Below the pieces are notes generated by a model that saw only the letters and a program-made list of their open reading frames with translations, searched no databases and was not told where the DNA came from. Shown here piece by piece: positions 8,517 to 16,868 of a stretch of 64,000 nucleotides of DNA. This DNA is from Amycolatopsis vastitatis. Its GTDB lineage: Bacteria; Actinomycetota; Actinomycetes; Mycobacteriales; Pseudonocardiaceae. The number at the start of each line of letters is the position of its first letter. Position 1 is the stretch's first letter. A program made the position numbers and the translations under genes. The DNA is taken from assembly GCF_002234595.1 (NCBI RefSeq), contig NZ_NMUL01000039.1, positions 186,001 to 250,000 of the forward strand, read 5' to 3'.

Positions 8517-9422
8517 TCAGGCGTCGAGCAGGTCCAGGGCCAGCAGACCCGCGCCGAGCCGCCCGGCCTCGTCGCCCAGCTTCGCGATCCGCAGCTCCGG
8601 CATCTTCTGGAACGTCAGGTGCGCGGCCAGCCAAGCCCGTACCGGCTCGAGCACGTAGTCCGAGGCGGTGAACAGCCCGCCGCCCAGGACGATCACCTCG
8701 GGACCCAGCAGCGTCAGCAGCGTGCGGATCCCGTGCCCGAGCCCGTCGAGCGCGTCCTGGACCACCGCCACCGCCACCTCGTCGCCGTGACGGGCCAGGT
8801 CCACCACCTCGCGGGCACCGTCGGCCGGGCGGCCCGTGCGCTCGGTGTAGCGGCGGGCGATCGCGGCCGCCGACGAGATCGCCTCCAGACAGCCGGTCGC
8901 GCCGCAGCCGCACTTGCCGGGGTGGCCGACGTCGATGTGCCCGACCTCGCCCGCCTGCCCGTGCGCCCGGTGGATCCGGCCGTCGAGCAGGAGCGCGGCC
9001 GCGATCCCGGTGCCGACCGGGATGAACGCCGCGTTCGCCGCGCCCTGCCCGGCGCCGACCCGGAACTCGGCGATGCCGCCCGCGGTGACGTCGTGGCCGA
9101 ACGCCACCGGCAGCCCGAGCCGTCCCTCCAGCAGCTCGCCGAAGGGGACTTCGCGCCAGTCGAGGTTGGCCGAGAAGTGGCAGACGCGCGTCTGTTCGTC
9201 CACGATCCCGGGCACGACCACGCCGACCGCCGCCGGCTGCCCGGTGCCCGCCTGCTCCGCCAGCGCGGCCACGATGTCCGCGACCTGCGCGGCCAGCGCC
9301 GTCCCGTCCGCGCTGCGCGCCGTCTCCGCCCGCAATGCCGCCTGGGGCTGGAGCCGCTCGTCGAGCAGCGCTGCCTTGATCGTCGTCCCGCCCACATCGA
9401 GGGCCGCCACCATTCGAGTCAC
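8517..9422 (-). CDS. ROK-family sugar kinase (glucokinase-like)
   Basis: A 301-residue protein of the ROK family, which phosphorylates hexoses with ATP. The N-terminal phosphate-binding motif ALDVGGTTIKAALLD, the substrate motif GQAGEVGHIDVG, and the zinc-binding CGCGATGCLE are all intact. No N-terminal DNA-binding domain is present, so it is a kinase rather than a ROK repressor. The start is uncertain: a GTG at 9422 (used here) or the ATG at 9413, both without a clear ribosome site. The sugar specificity cannot be read from the sequence. Confidence 0.88.
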   Translation of the reverse strand: MTRMVAALDVGGTTIKAALLDERLQPQAALRAETARSADGTALAAQVADIVAALAEQAGTGQPAAVGVVVPGIVDEQTRVCHFSANLDWREVPFGELLEGRLGLPVAFGHDVTAGGIAEFRVGAGQGAANAAFIPVGTGIAAALLLDGRIHRAHGQAGEVGHIDVGHPGKCGCGATGCLEAISSAAAIARRYTERTGRPADGAREVVDLARHGDEVAVAVVQDALDGLGHGIRTLLTLLGPEVIVLGGGLFTASDYVLEPVRAWLAAHLTFQKMPELRIAKLGDEAGRLGAGLLALDLLDA

Positions 9423-9469
9423 CGCGGCATTGTCACATTGACGCGCCCGGAAGCGCGGACCTACGCTCA

Positions 9470-9575
9470 ACCGGCCAGACGACGGATTCCGGAACGCGGT
9501 GCAAGTCCGCGCGGTCGCGCCACTGTGACCCCTGCCAGGGGAAGCCAGACCCGGACCGTCGTGACCGACCCCGAT
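9470..9575 (+). promoter_or_regulatory. Cobalamin riboswitch upstream of cbtBA
   Basis: Conserved AdoCbl aptamer elements occur in order: GGAACGCGGTGCAAGTCCGC, the B12-box core GCGCCACTGTGACC, and the closing GAAGCCAGACCC. They end about 50 bases before the cbtB ATG, whose ribosome site GAGGAGG lies just downstream. By established knowledge of this class, bound adenosylcobalamin shuts off expression. The outer helix limits are approximate. Confidence 0.92.
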
Positions 9576-9604
9576 GAGGCCGCGAAAGCCCGAGGAGGCC
9601 ACCA

Positions 9605-9814
9605 ATGACCCACACGGCAGCTCCCGCCGTTCCGCTCCCGATCCGCATCCCGGTCCGTGAGATCGTGCCGTGGGCGGTGTTCGTGGTGCTCCTCGCCCTG
9701 ATCGCGCTCTACTTCGTGAGCGCCGAACAGGGCGCCACGGCGGTCTTCGCGAACTCCTACGTCCACGAGTTCGTGCACGACGGCCGGCACCTGCTGGCCT
9801 TCCCCTGCCACTGA
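9605..9814 (+). CDS. cbtB: Cobalt transporter subunit CbtB
   Basis: A 69-residue small membrane protein. One transmembrane helix (WAVFVVLLALIALYFVS, about residues 23-40) is followed by the family's histidine-containing tail HEFVHDGRHLLAFPCH, thought to bind cobalt. It sits directly under a cobalamin riboswitch and 19 bases before cbtA, the standard CbtAB arrangement for B12-regulated cobalt uptake. Too small to transport alone; it works with CbtA. Confidence 0.92.
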   Translation: MTHTAAPAVPLPIRIPVREIVPWAVFVVLLALIALYFVSAEQGATAVFANSYVHEFVHDGRHLLAFPCH

Positions 9815-9833
9815 TCGGCGGGCACGCGCTCCC

Positions 9834-10577
9834 ATGATGAAGACCCTTCTGGTCCGCGGCATGCTCGCGGGCCTGATCGCCGGCGTGCTCGCGTTCGGGT
9901 TCGCCTACGCCTTCGGCGAGCCGTCGGTGAACGCCGCCATCGGGCTCGAGGAGTCCGCCGGCCACACCCATTCCCCCGACGCCGCACCCGCTCAGGAACA
10001 CGAAGAAGAACTCGTCCCCCGGGACATCCAGAGCACGGTCGGCCTGCTGACCGGCGTGCTGGTCTACGGCGTCGCGATCGGCGGATTGCTCTCGCTCGGG
10101 TTCGCGTTCGCCCAGGGACGGCTCGGCAGCCTCCGCCCGCGGGTGACGGCGCTGCTGCTGACCGCGGGCGCGTTCGCCGTGGTGTTCCTGGTGCCGTTCC
10201 TGAAGTACCCGGCCAACCCGCCCGCGGTGGGTCAGCCGGGCACGATCGGCTCGCGGACCGAGCTGTACTTCGGGTTCGTCGCCGTCTCGCTGCTGGCCGG
10301 CATCCTCGCCACGGTGTTCGGCCGCAAGCTCGCGGATCGCCTCGGCGCGTGGAACGGCTTCCTGCTCGCCGCGGCGGGCTACCTCGTCGTGATCGGCGTG
10401 GTCGCCTGGCTGATGCCGGTGGTCGACGAGGTCCCGGCGTCGTTCCCGGCGTCGACGCTGTGGAGTTTCCGGACAGCCTCGGTCGGCACCCAGCTGACGC
10501 TGTGGCTGGCGCTGGGACTGGCGTTCGGCGCGTTCGCGGAGAAGGCGCTGAACCGGAAGGCCGCCGTCACCGCCTGA
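9834..10577 (+). CDS. cbtA: Cobalt transporter subunit CbtA
   Basis: A 247-residue polytopic membrane protein with about five to six transmembrane helices (for example GMLAGLIAGVLAFGFAYAFG and VTALLLTAGAFAVVFLVPFL). After the first helix is a loop with three histidines and many acids (AGHTHSPDAAPAQEHEEE) that may collect metal. The membrane KYPANPPAVG segment is typical of CbtA. It follows cbtB under the same riboswitch and should import cobalt for the chelatase genes further along. Confidence 0.92.
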   Translation: MMKTLLVRGMLAGLIAGVLAFGFAYAFGEPSVNAAIGLEESAGHTHSPDAAPAQEHEEELVPRDIQSTVGLLTGVLVYGVAIGGLLSLGFAFAQGRLGSLRPRVTALLLTAGAFAVVFLVPFLKYPANPPAVGQPGTIGSRTELYFGFVAVSLLAGILATVFGRKLADRLGAWNGFLLAAAGYLVVIGVVAWLMPVVDEVPASFPASTLWSFRTASVGTQLTLWLALGLAFGAFAEKALNRKAAVTA

Positions 10578-10649
10578 GTGTTCTCCCTGTGCGGTTTCTG
10601 TCGGACCGGTTGCCTACACTGCCGACGACAGGACTGCACAGGGGGAACC

Positions 10650-11282
10650 ATGTCCGATGTCGATTCTTCACGCCTGGCGAATTTGACGCCGGGAGCTGCG
10701 CCGCCGCCGCCGACGCGCAACCCCTTCGCGGTCGCGTCGCTGGTACTGGGCATCCTCGGCATCTTCGGGTTGTCGCTGCTGGTGGCGCCGATCCTGGGCG
10801 TCGTCGCGCTGGTGCAGATACCCAAGCGGAACCAGACCGGGCGCGGTATGGCGATCGCCGGGATCGTGCTGAGTGTGGTGTGGGCCGCGGTGTTCACGGG
10901 CGCGCTGATCGTGTCCGTCGACTGGTCGACCGGCGGCGGCACGGCCCCGACCGGGCAGGCGTTGAAGACCGGTGAGTGCTACCTCAAGCAGGACACCGAC
11001 ATCGCCAAGGCGTCCTGCACGAAGCCGCACGACGGCGAAGCGTTCGCCACCTTCACCCTGACGCCGCACACAGGGGCGCCCTCGGACGACGAACTCGAGC
11101 AGGCCGCGACGGCGGGCTGCCAGGTCCGGAGCGACCGGTTCTTCGGCTCCGGCGTGGAGCCGGACAGCGGAGAGGTCGTGACGTTCCACCCCGCCGGGGC
11201 CGGCTGGGCGGCGGGCAAGCACACCGCCGTCTGCGCGGTCCAGGCGCGGGGCGGGCAGTACCTGGCGCCGTACCGACGCTGA
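10650..11282 (+). CDS. DUF4190 membrane protein with septum-formation-like C-terminal domain
   Basis: A 210-residue protein of unknown function. Residues about 24-92 contain two hydrophobic segments with the DUF4190 pattern (PFAVASLVLGILGIFGLSLL; GRGMAIAGIVLSVVWAAVF). The exported C-terminal part has four cysteines (GECYL, ASCTKPHDGEAF, AGCQV, AVCAV), an arrangement like the Septum_form family of actinobacterial membrane proteins. The ATG follows AGGGGGA. An earlier in-frame start adds a cysteine-rich leader covering the promoter and is rejected. It is convergent with cobQ, with 3 bases between stops. Confidence 0.8.
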   Translation: MSDVDSSRLANLTPGAAPPPPTRNPFAVASLVLGILGIFGLSLLVAPILGVVALVQIPKRNQTGRGMAIAGIVLSVVWAAVFTGALIVSVDWSTGGGTAPTGQALKTGECYLKQDTDIAKASCTKPHDGEAFATFTLTPHTGAPSDDELEQAATAGCQVRSDRFFGSGVEPDSGEVVTFHPAGAGWAAGKHTAVCAVQARGGQYLAPYRR

Positions 11283-11285
11283 GCC

Positions 11286-12767
11286 TCAGGGCGCGCCGGG
11301 CGGGACGAACGGCAGGTTCGGCGGCGCGCCCCGCTCCAGCAGCGTCTCGAGCACTGCGGTGTCCAGGTGCTCGCCGACGGCGTCCGCCAGCTTGTCCAGC
11401 ATTTCCTCGCGCAGCTCGCCGAAACCGGGGGCGCCCGGCGCCGGGGCCCAGCCGACGCCCGCCTGCGCCGCCGCTTCGGTGAGCCAGGCGCGGCGGAAGG
11501 CGTCGTTCTCGAACGCGCCGTGCCACATCGTGCCCCAGACCGCACCGGCCCGCATACCGTCCAAAAAGGATTCGGTCGCCGTCGCCGACGTGACCGAGCC
11601 GTGGTGGATCTCGTAGGCGGCCACCCGGGTGCCGCGCCACTCGCCGACCGGGCGGGCCAGCACCTTCTCCGCGGCGAACGTCACCTTCGCCGGCAGCAGG
11701 CCGAGGCCGGCCACCTCGCCCGCCCCGGACTCGACGTCGTCCACAATGGACTCGGCGAGCATCTGGTAGCCGCCGCAGATGCCGAGGACCGGCCGTCCGG
11801 CCGCGACCCGGGCCGTCACGGCCGCGTCGAGACCGCGCTCACGCAGCCAGCCGAGGTCGCCGACGGTGGCGCGTGACCCGGGCAGCACCACGACGTCGGC
11901 CGCGGCGACCCGGTCGGGGTCGGCGGTCAGCGTGACCGTGACGCCGGGTTCGGCGGCCAGGGCGTCGACGTCGGTGGCGTTGGAGGCGCGCGGGAACCGC
12001 ACGACGGCCACGTCGAGGCCGGTCTTGAGCGCCTCCCGGCGCCACCCCGCTGCGGCGAGCGCGTCCTCCGAGTCGATCCACACCCGGTCGAGCCACGGCA
12101 GGACGCCGAGCACGGGCCGCCCGGTCACCTTCTCGAGGCTGTCCAGGCCGGGCCGCAGCAGGCCGACGTCCCCGCGGAACTTGTTGACCACCCAGCCGGC
12201 GACCAGGGCCTGGTCCTCGGCGGAGAGCAGCGCGAGGGTGCCGAACATCGCGGCCAGCACGCCACCGCGGTCGATGTCGCCGACGACGACCACCGGCAGC
12301 CCGAACCGCCGCGCGAGCCCCATGTTGACGTAGTCGCCGCCGCGCAGGTTGATCTCCGCGGGGCTCCCGGCGCCTTCGCAGACGACGACGTCGTACCGGC
12401 CGCTGAGGTCTTCGAAGGCACCGAAGGCGATCTCGGCGAGCCCCGCCCGGCCGGTGGCGTACTCCCCGGCTTCGAGGGTGCCGAACGGCTTCCCGAGCGC
12501 GACGACGTGGCTGCGCCGGTCACTGCCGGGCTTGAGCAGGACGGGGTTCATCGCCGCCTCGGGCTCGGCGCCCGCGGCCCGGGCCTGCACCCACTGGGCC
12601 CGGCCGATCTCGGCCCCGTCGCCGCAGACCATCGAGTTGTTGGACATGTTCTGCGCCTTGAACGGCGCAACCCGCACCCCCCGCCGCGCAAGCCACCGGC
12701 AGATCCCGGCGGTGACCAGGCTCTTCCCGGCATCGGACGTCGTCCCGGCGACGAGCAGGCCGCTCAT
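11286..12767 (-). CDS. cobQ: Cobyric acid synthase
   Basis: Glutamine-dependent amidase that converts adenosylcobyrinate a,c-diamide to adenosylcobyric acid (amides b, d, e, g). At 493 residues it is full length. The N-terminal ATPase begins LLVAGTTSDAGKSLVTAG (P-loop) followed by APFKAQNMSNNS, a CobQ signature. The C-terminal class-I amidotransferase-like domain has the nucleophile in LGICGGYQML and the catalytic histidine in MWHGAFEND. Its start overlaps the stop of cobD by 4 bases (ATGA), so cobD and cobQ are one minus-strand operon. Confidence 0.96.
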   Translation of the reverse strand: MSGLLVAGTTSDAGKSLVTAGICRWLARRGVRVAPFKAQNMSNNSMVCGDGAEIGRAQWVQARAAGAEPEAAMNPVLLKPGSDRRSHVVALGKPFGTLEAGEYATGRAGLAEIAFGAFEDLSGRYDVVVCEGAGSPAEINLRGGDYVNMGLARRFGLPVVVVGDIDRGGVLAAMFGTLALLSAEDQALVAGWVVNKFRGDVGLLRPGLDSLEKVTGRPVLGVLPWLDRVWIDSEDALAAAGWRREALKTGLDVAVVRFPRASNATDVDALAAEPGVTVTLTADPDRVAAADVVVLPGSRATVGDLGWLRERGLDAAVTARVAAGRPVLGICGGYQMLAESIVDDVESGAGEVAGLGLLPAKVTFAAEKVLARPVGEWRGTRVAAYEIHHGSVTSATATESFLDGMRAGAVWGTMWHGAFENDAFRRAWLTEAAAQAGVGWAPAPGAPGFGELREEMLDKLADAVGEHLDTAVLETLLERGAPPNLPFVPPGAP

Positions 12768-13840
12768 CGTGCCACCCCGGTCCGACGGTTCCGGCGCGTG
12801 ACCCGCTTTTTGTCCACACCCGGGCCGGCAGCGGCGGAGTTGTCCACAGATCGCCGAGCGGGGGTTTTCGTGGCCCGGGAGCCGATAGACTGGTCAGGGG
12901 CCGCCCCCCGGGGAGTGGTGGGGGCTGCAGTCGCGGCGATCAGCACCGCCGCCGCGCCGACCAGGCGGGACAAGCGGACCGCGCGGCGCAGGTCCACCGG
13001 CTCCGGGTCGCGGCCTTCGCCGAGCCGGGAGCGGCTCTCGATCTCGCCGCCGTAGCTGTTCGTCCCGCCGAGCCGGATGCCCAGCGCGCCGGCGAACGCG
13101 GCTTCCACCTGGCCCGCGTTCGGGCTCGGGTGCCGTCCGCCGTCGCGGCGCCAGATCCGCCAGGACTCCCGCGCCCGGCCGCCCGCGCACACCACCGTGA
13201 GCGCGGCGCCGATCCGCGACGGCACCAGGTTGGCGACGTCGTCCGCGCGCGCCGCGGCCCAGCCGAAGCGCCGGTAGCGCGCCGAGCGGTAACCGACCAT
13301 CGCGTCCAGCGTGTTGAGCGCGCGATAGCCGAGGAGACCCGGCACCCCGGCGACGGCACCCCAGAACAGCGGCGCGACCACGGCGTCCGAGGTGTTCTCG
13401 GCGATCGACTCGGTGGCCGCGCGGGTGAGCTCAGCGGAGTCGAGCGTCGTCGCGTCGCGCGCGCAGAGGTGCGAGAGTCTCTGACGCGCTTCAGGCACTT
13501 CCCCCGCTTCGAGCAGCCGGGCCATTTCGGCGCCTTCGGCGGCGAGACCGCGTCCACCGAGCACGACCCAGGTAGACGCGGCCGTGGCCAAGAAGCGCGC
13601 GAAGGGACGTCGCCGCGTCGCCGTCTGAAGCGCGACGCCGAGACCGACGGCACCGAAGGTGCACAACCCCGCGTACGCGACTCCGCGCGGCTTCGAATCA
13701 GCCCACAAGCGGTGTTCGAGGCGGGCCGCGGCGGTACCGAAGAGAGCGACCGGATGCCCCTTACGGGGGTCACCGAACAGTGCGTCGGCGACATATCCGG
13801 TAACGAGTCCGGCCGCGGTTGTCCCTAGACGGAGTGGCAC
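12764..13840 (-). CDS. cobD: Adenosylcobinamide-phosphate synthase
   Basis: Membrane enzyme (CobD/CbiB) that joins the aminopropanol linker to adenosylcobyric acid. Family motifs include GYVADALFGDPRKGHPVALF at the N-terminus, AESIAENTSDAVVAPLFW-type residues (ESIAENTSDAVVAPLFWG), and RARESWRIWRRDGGRHPSPN near the end. The GTG at 13840 gives 358 residues against about 310-320 usual; the excess is a basic, proline-rich tail after residue about 305 with no counterpart in typical members. The gene is divergent from cobU. Confidence 0.93.
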   Translation of the reverse strand: MPLRLGTTAAGLVTGYVADALFGDPRKGHPVALFGTAAARLEHRLWADSKPRGVAYAGLCTFGAVGLGVALQTATRRRPFARFLATAASTWVVLGGRGLAAEGAEMARLLEAGEVPEARQRLSHLCARDATTLDSAELTRAATESIAENTSDAVVAPLFWGAVAGVPGLLGYRALNTLDAMVGYRSARYRRFGWAAARADDVANLVPSRIGAALTVVCAGGRARESWRIWRRDGGRHPSPNAGQVEAAFAGALGIRLGGTNSYGGEIESRSRLGEGRDPEPVDLRRAVRLSRLVGAAAVLIAATAAPTTPRGAAPDQSIGSRATKTPARRSVDNSAAAGPGVDKKRVTRRNRRTGVAR

Positions 13841-13876
13841 GTGGCGCACGGTAGCGCGTGCACCAGAATGCCGGGT

Positions 13877-14557
13877 ATGACTGTGCCCAATGCCGCCTCC
13901 GCGAAGAAACGTACGTCGGCGGCGCCCAATGCCGCCTCCGCGGGGAAACGTGCGTCGGCGGGGCTGCGCCACCGGCTCGCCGGGTACCTCGAGACCCTGG
14001 CACGAACACTGCGCCGGTCCGGACGCGACGAAGGCAAGGTGCTGGTCCTCGGCGGCGTCCGCTCGGGGAAGTCGCGGCACGCCGAGCGGCTCGTCGACCG
14101 CCACCCGCACCTCGTCTACGTCGCGCCCGGCCTGCCCGCGGGCGAGGACGACCCCGAATGGGCCGCGCGGGTGGCGGCGCACCAGGCGCGGCGGCCGGCG
14201 CACTGGAAGACCGTCGAGACCACCGACCTGGCCGGGATCCTGCGCACGGCGACCGAGCCGCTGCTGATCGACTGCCTCGGCACCTGGCTGTCCCGTGTGC
14301 TGGAGGACGTCGGCGCGTGGCGGCAGAAGCCGGGCTGGGAGCACCGGCTGGACGACCGGCTCGAGGACTTCCTCGCCGCGTGGGCCGCGGCGCGGGTGCC
14401 GGTGGTCGCGGTCAGCAACGAGGTCGGCAGCGGTGTGGTGCCCGCAACCTCGTCCGGCCGGCTGTTCCGTGATGTGCTGGGCGCACTCAACAACCGGGTG
14501 TCCGCCGACGCCGACCGGGTCGTGCTGGTCGTCGCGGGCCGGGCACTCGACCTGTAG
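13877..14557 (+). CDS. cobU: Adenosylcobinamide kinase / adenosylcobinamide-phosphate guanylyltransferase
   Basis: Bifunctional enzyme that activates cobinamide to the GDP form for lower-ligand attachment. The catalytic part starts VLVLGGVRSGKSRHAERL (P-loop) and contains the histidine of AAHQARRPAHWKTVET, which carries GMP, and the NEVGSGVVP loop. With the ATG used here the protein has 226 residues; a GTG at 14039 would give 172, close to the typical 170-180. The extra 54 residues include a 13-residue repeat (PNAASAKKRTSAA / PNAASAGKRASAG) from a 39-bp tandem duplication, so the true start may be 14039. cobT follows 13 bases later. Confidence 0.9.
   Translation: MTVPNAASAKKRTSAAPNAASAGKRASAGLRHRLAGYLETLARTLRRSGRDEGKVLVLGGVRSGKSRHAERLVDRHPHLVYVAPGLPAGEDDPEWAARVAAHQARRPAHWKTVETTDLAGILRTATEPLLIDCLGTWLSRVLEDVGAWRQKPGWEHRLDDRLEDFLAAWAAARVPVVAVSNEVGSGVVPATSSGRLFRDVLGALNNRVSADADRVVLVVAGRALDL
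13885..13962. repeat. 39-bp tandem duplication in the cobD-cobU divergent region
   Basis: Two adjacent 39-bp copies start at 13885 and 13924, both beginning GCCCAATGCCGCCTCCGCG and ending in CGTCGGCGG, with only a few differences. The unit length is a multiple of three, so it stays in frame with cobU if that is translated from upstream. It lies where the divergent promoters must be. Confidence 0.85.
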
Positions 14558-14570
14558 CCAGGAGGCGCCC

Positions 14571-15584
14571 GTGTTCGACGTACCCGTGCCCGACCCCGCC
14601 GCCCGCACCGCCGCGCTGGAGCGGCTGGACGGCCTGGTCAAGCCACTCGGCGCGCTGGGCAGGCTGGAGGAGATCGCCGCCTGGCTGGCCGCGGCGCACG
14701 GCAGCGTGCCGCCGCGCCCCCTCGACGACGTCCGCGTAGTCGTCTTCGCGGGCGACCACGGCGTGTCGGCTCTCTCGGCGTACCCGCGTGAGGTGACCGC
14801 GGCGATGGTCCGGGTGTTCCTGGCCGGCAAGAGCGGCGTGAACGTGCTGGCCGCGCAGGTCGGCGCGAAGGTGCGGGTGGCCGACATCGGCGTCGACTGG
14901 GACGGCGCGGACGTGCCCCCCGAGGTGACGGCGCACAAGATCCGCCGCGGCTCGGGCTCGATCGACGTCGAGGACGCGTTGTCGCCGGGCGAAGCGCAGG
15001 CGGCGTTCGACGCGGGCCGCGCGATCGCTCTCGAGGAACGCGATGCGGACGTGCTGATCCCCGGCGACATGGGGATCGGCAACACGGCGGTGTGCGCGGC
15101 ACTGGTGGCGGCGTCGCTGGGCCTGCCCGCGGCGGAGGTGGTCGGCACGGGAACCGGGATCGACGCGGCGGGCCTGGAGCGGAAGACGGCGGCGGTCGCG
15201 GCGGCGTTGATGCGGACGGCCGGCCGCACGGAGGACCCGTTCGAGCGCTTGACGGCGCTGGGCAGCGCGTGCCTGGCGGCGACGGCGGGTTTCCTGGTCC
15301 AGGCGGCGGTGCTCGGCATCCCGGTGCTGCTGGACGGAGTCTTTTCCGGCGCGGCGGCGTTGGTGGCGCGCGACATCGCGCCGGGAGCGGAGCAGTGGTG
15401 GCTGGCCGGGCACCGCTCGACGGAACCTTCGCAGGCGTTCGCGTTGAAGGCGCTGGGCCTGGAGCCGATCTTGGACTTCGGCCTGCGGCTCGGCGAAGGG
15501 AGCGGGGCGGTGCAGGCGGTGCCGACGCTGCGCGCCGCCCGCGCGATCTTGGCCGAAATGGGCTTGCTGGCCGACCTGGCATGA
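14571..15584 (+). CDS. cobT: Nicotinate-nucleotide--dimethylbenzimidazole phosphoribosyltransferase
   Basis: Makes alpha-ribazole phosphate from nicotinate mononucleotide and dimethylbenzimidazole, giving the lower ligand. The 337-residue protein has FAGDHGVSALSAYP, the IPGDMGIGNT nucleotide loop, GTGTGIDAAGLERK, and LRLGEGSGAVQA, whose glutamate is the family's catalytic base. The GTG follows AGGAGGC by 5 bases. It is 13 bases after cobU and 415 bases before cobS, so cobUT is an operon while cobS may be separate. Confidence 0.95.
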   Translation: MFDVPVPDPAARTAALERLDGLVKPLGALGRLEEIAAWLAAAHGSVPPRPLDDVRVVVFAGDHGVSALSAYPREVTAAMVRVFLAGKSGVNVLAAQVGAKVRVADIGVDWDGADVPPEVTAHKIRRGSGSIDVEDALSPGEAQAAFDAGRAIALEERDADVLIPGDMGIGNTAVCAALVAASLGLPAAEVVGTGTGIDAAGLERKTAAVAAALMRTAGRTEDPFERLTALGSACLAATAGFLVQAAVLGIPVLLDGVFSGAAALVARDIAPGAEQWWLAGHRSTEPSQAFALKALGLEPILDFGLRLGEGSGAVQAVPTLRAARAILAEMGLLADLA

Positions 15585-15999
15585 AAAGCGCAGCCCCCGC
15601 CACTCCCCGCAGGGTTCCGGCGAATCCACCGTCGGACGGATGCGACGTCATGAACGACTCTTTCCTGTCGTCAGACGTCATGAACGAGTCGTTCACGACA
15701 TCCGGCCACCAGCCCGGCGCACGCTCACGCGCTTACCGCAGCCCCGCCGGGTGCCTGCCTTGCCGCGCAGAGGAGCCGGACCCAGCTCTGCGGAGACCCC
15801 CGAGGCCAGGAGCGAACATCCTTCGGTCCGGCGAAGTCGCCGACTGCGGGCCGCGCACTCGGCTCCTGCGGCCGACCGGACCGGCCGCCTCACAGCAGCC
15901 TCCGCACTCTGCGGAGAGGGTTCCGGCAAAGTCGCGTATTCGCTGGTCAGGGGCCTTCTCGGGCAAATTTGCCGTCGGCCTGCCTGTGGACAGCCCGAC
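15585..15999. other. Long intergenic region between cobT and cobS
   Basis: This 415-base stretch has no frame with coding character in either strand. Its first half holds one copy of a dispersed repeat (15651-15710) that recurs upstream of the chitinase gene, with weaker similarity continuing on both sides. No ribosome site precedes the cobS GTG. Confidence 0.7.
15651..15710. repeat. Dispersed intergenic repeat, copy A
   Basis: This 60-base segment matches 43363-43422 at 58 of 60 positions, same orientation. It contains two direct copies of TCATGAACGA-TC 30 bases apart, an inverted pair (TGAACGACTC with GAGTCGTTCA) and a short palindrome TGAACGAGTCGTTCA, so it can fold in RNA. Both copies lie in long noncoding gaps. 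Confidence 0.85.
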
Positions 16000-16743
16000 G
16001 TGAGCCGCTGGGTCGATGCCGCGCGGATGGCCGTCGGGACGCTGACCACCGTGCCCGTCCCGGCGCCGCGCGTCATCGACCGGTGGGTGGCCGGGCGCGC
16101 CATGGTGCTCGCGCCGCTCGCGGCGATTCCCCTGGCCGCTGCCGCCGGGGGGATCGTCTGGGCGGGGTCCGCCGCCGGGCTGCCCGCGCTCGCCACCGCG
16201 GCGCTCGCCCTCGGTGCCGTCGCGCTCGGCAGCCGGGGCCTGCACCTCGACGGGCTCGCCGACACCGCCGACGGCCTCGGTGCCTCCTACGACCGCGCCA
16301 AGGCCCTCGACGTCATGCGCCGCGGCGATTCCGGTCCCACCGGGGTCGCGACCCTGGTCCTGGTTCTCCTCCTCCAGGTCGGCGCCTTGACCGCCGCCAA
16401 TCCGCTCACGGCGGCCGCGGGCGTGCTCGTCGGCCGCTGCACGCTCTCGATGGCGTGCGCGCGGGGCGTTCCGCCGGCGCGGCCGGAGGGGCTGGGCGCC
16501 ACCGTCGCCGGCTCGGTTCCGCGCACTGCCGCGCTCGCCGTCGGGGTCGCCGCCGCCGCGCTCGCCGTGCTGCTGCCCGGACTGCCGTGGTGGCGCGGGC
16601 CGCTCGCGGTCCTCCTCGCCTACGGCGTCGCCGGAGCGCTCCTGTGGCGATGCACCAAGCGGCTCGGCGGCATCACCGGCGACGTCCTCGGCGCCGGTGT
16701 CGAAGCCGCCGTCGCGTCCGCCCTGCTCGCGCTGTCGACCTAG
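16000..16743 (+). CDS. cobS: Adenosylcobinamide-GDP ribazoletransferase (cobalamin synthase)
   Basis: Integral membrane enzyme that joins adenosylcobinamide-GDP to alpha-ribazole (phosphate), finishing the coenzyme. The 247-residue protein has several hydrophobic helices and the signature SRGLHLDGLADTADGLGASY, whose aspartates bind magnesium, followed by ALDVMRRGDSGPTGV. The start is a GTG at 16000 giving VSRWVDAARMAVGTLTTVPV; an ATG at 16027 is an alternative. No ribosome site is evident. Confidence 0.94.
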   Translation: MSRWVDAARMAVGTLTTVPVPAPRVIDRWVAGRAMVLAPLAAIPLAAAAGGIVWAGSAAGLPALATAALALGAVALGSRGLHLDGLADTADGLGASYDRAKALDVMRRGDSGPTGVATLVLVLLLQVGALTAANPLTAAAGVLVGRCTLSMACARGVPPARPEGLGATVAGSVPRTAALAVGVAAAALAVLLPGLPWWRGPLAVLLAYGVAGALLWRCTKRLGGITGDVLGAGVEAAVASALLALST

Positions 16744-16868
16744 CCCGCCGCCCGGCGTCACCCTGAAAAGAGGCCACCGCCGACCTGGTCCGGCGCCGGC
16801 CACTCGACGGACTCAAGCAGCTCTGCGAGTAACCGAAACTGTCGTACCCCCTCCTTACCTTGATCCGT

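Noticed and set aside
12764..15376. Extension of cobD on the minus strand through cobU and cobT (870 codons)
   Set aside because: Only the last 358 codons resemble CobD. The upstream part is antisense to cobU and cobT and serine/alanine-rich without domains.
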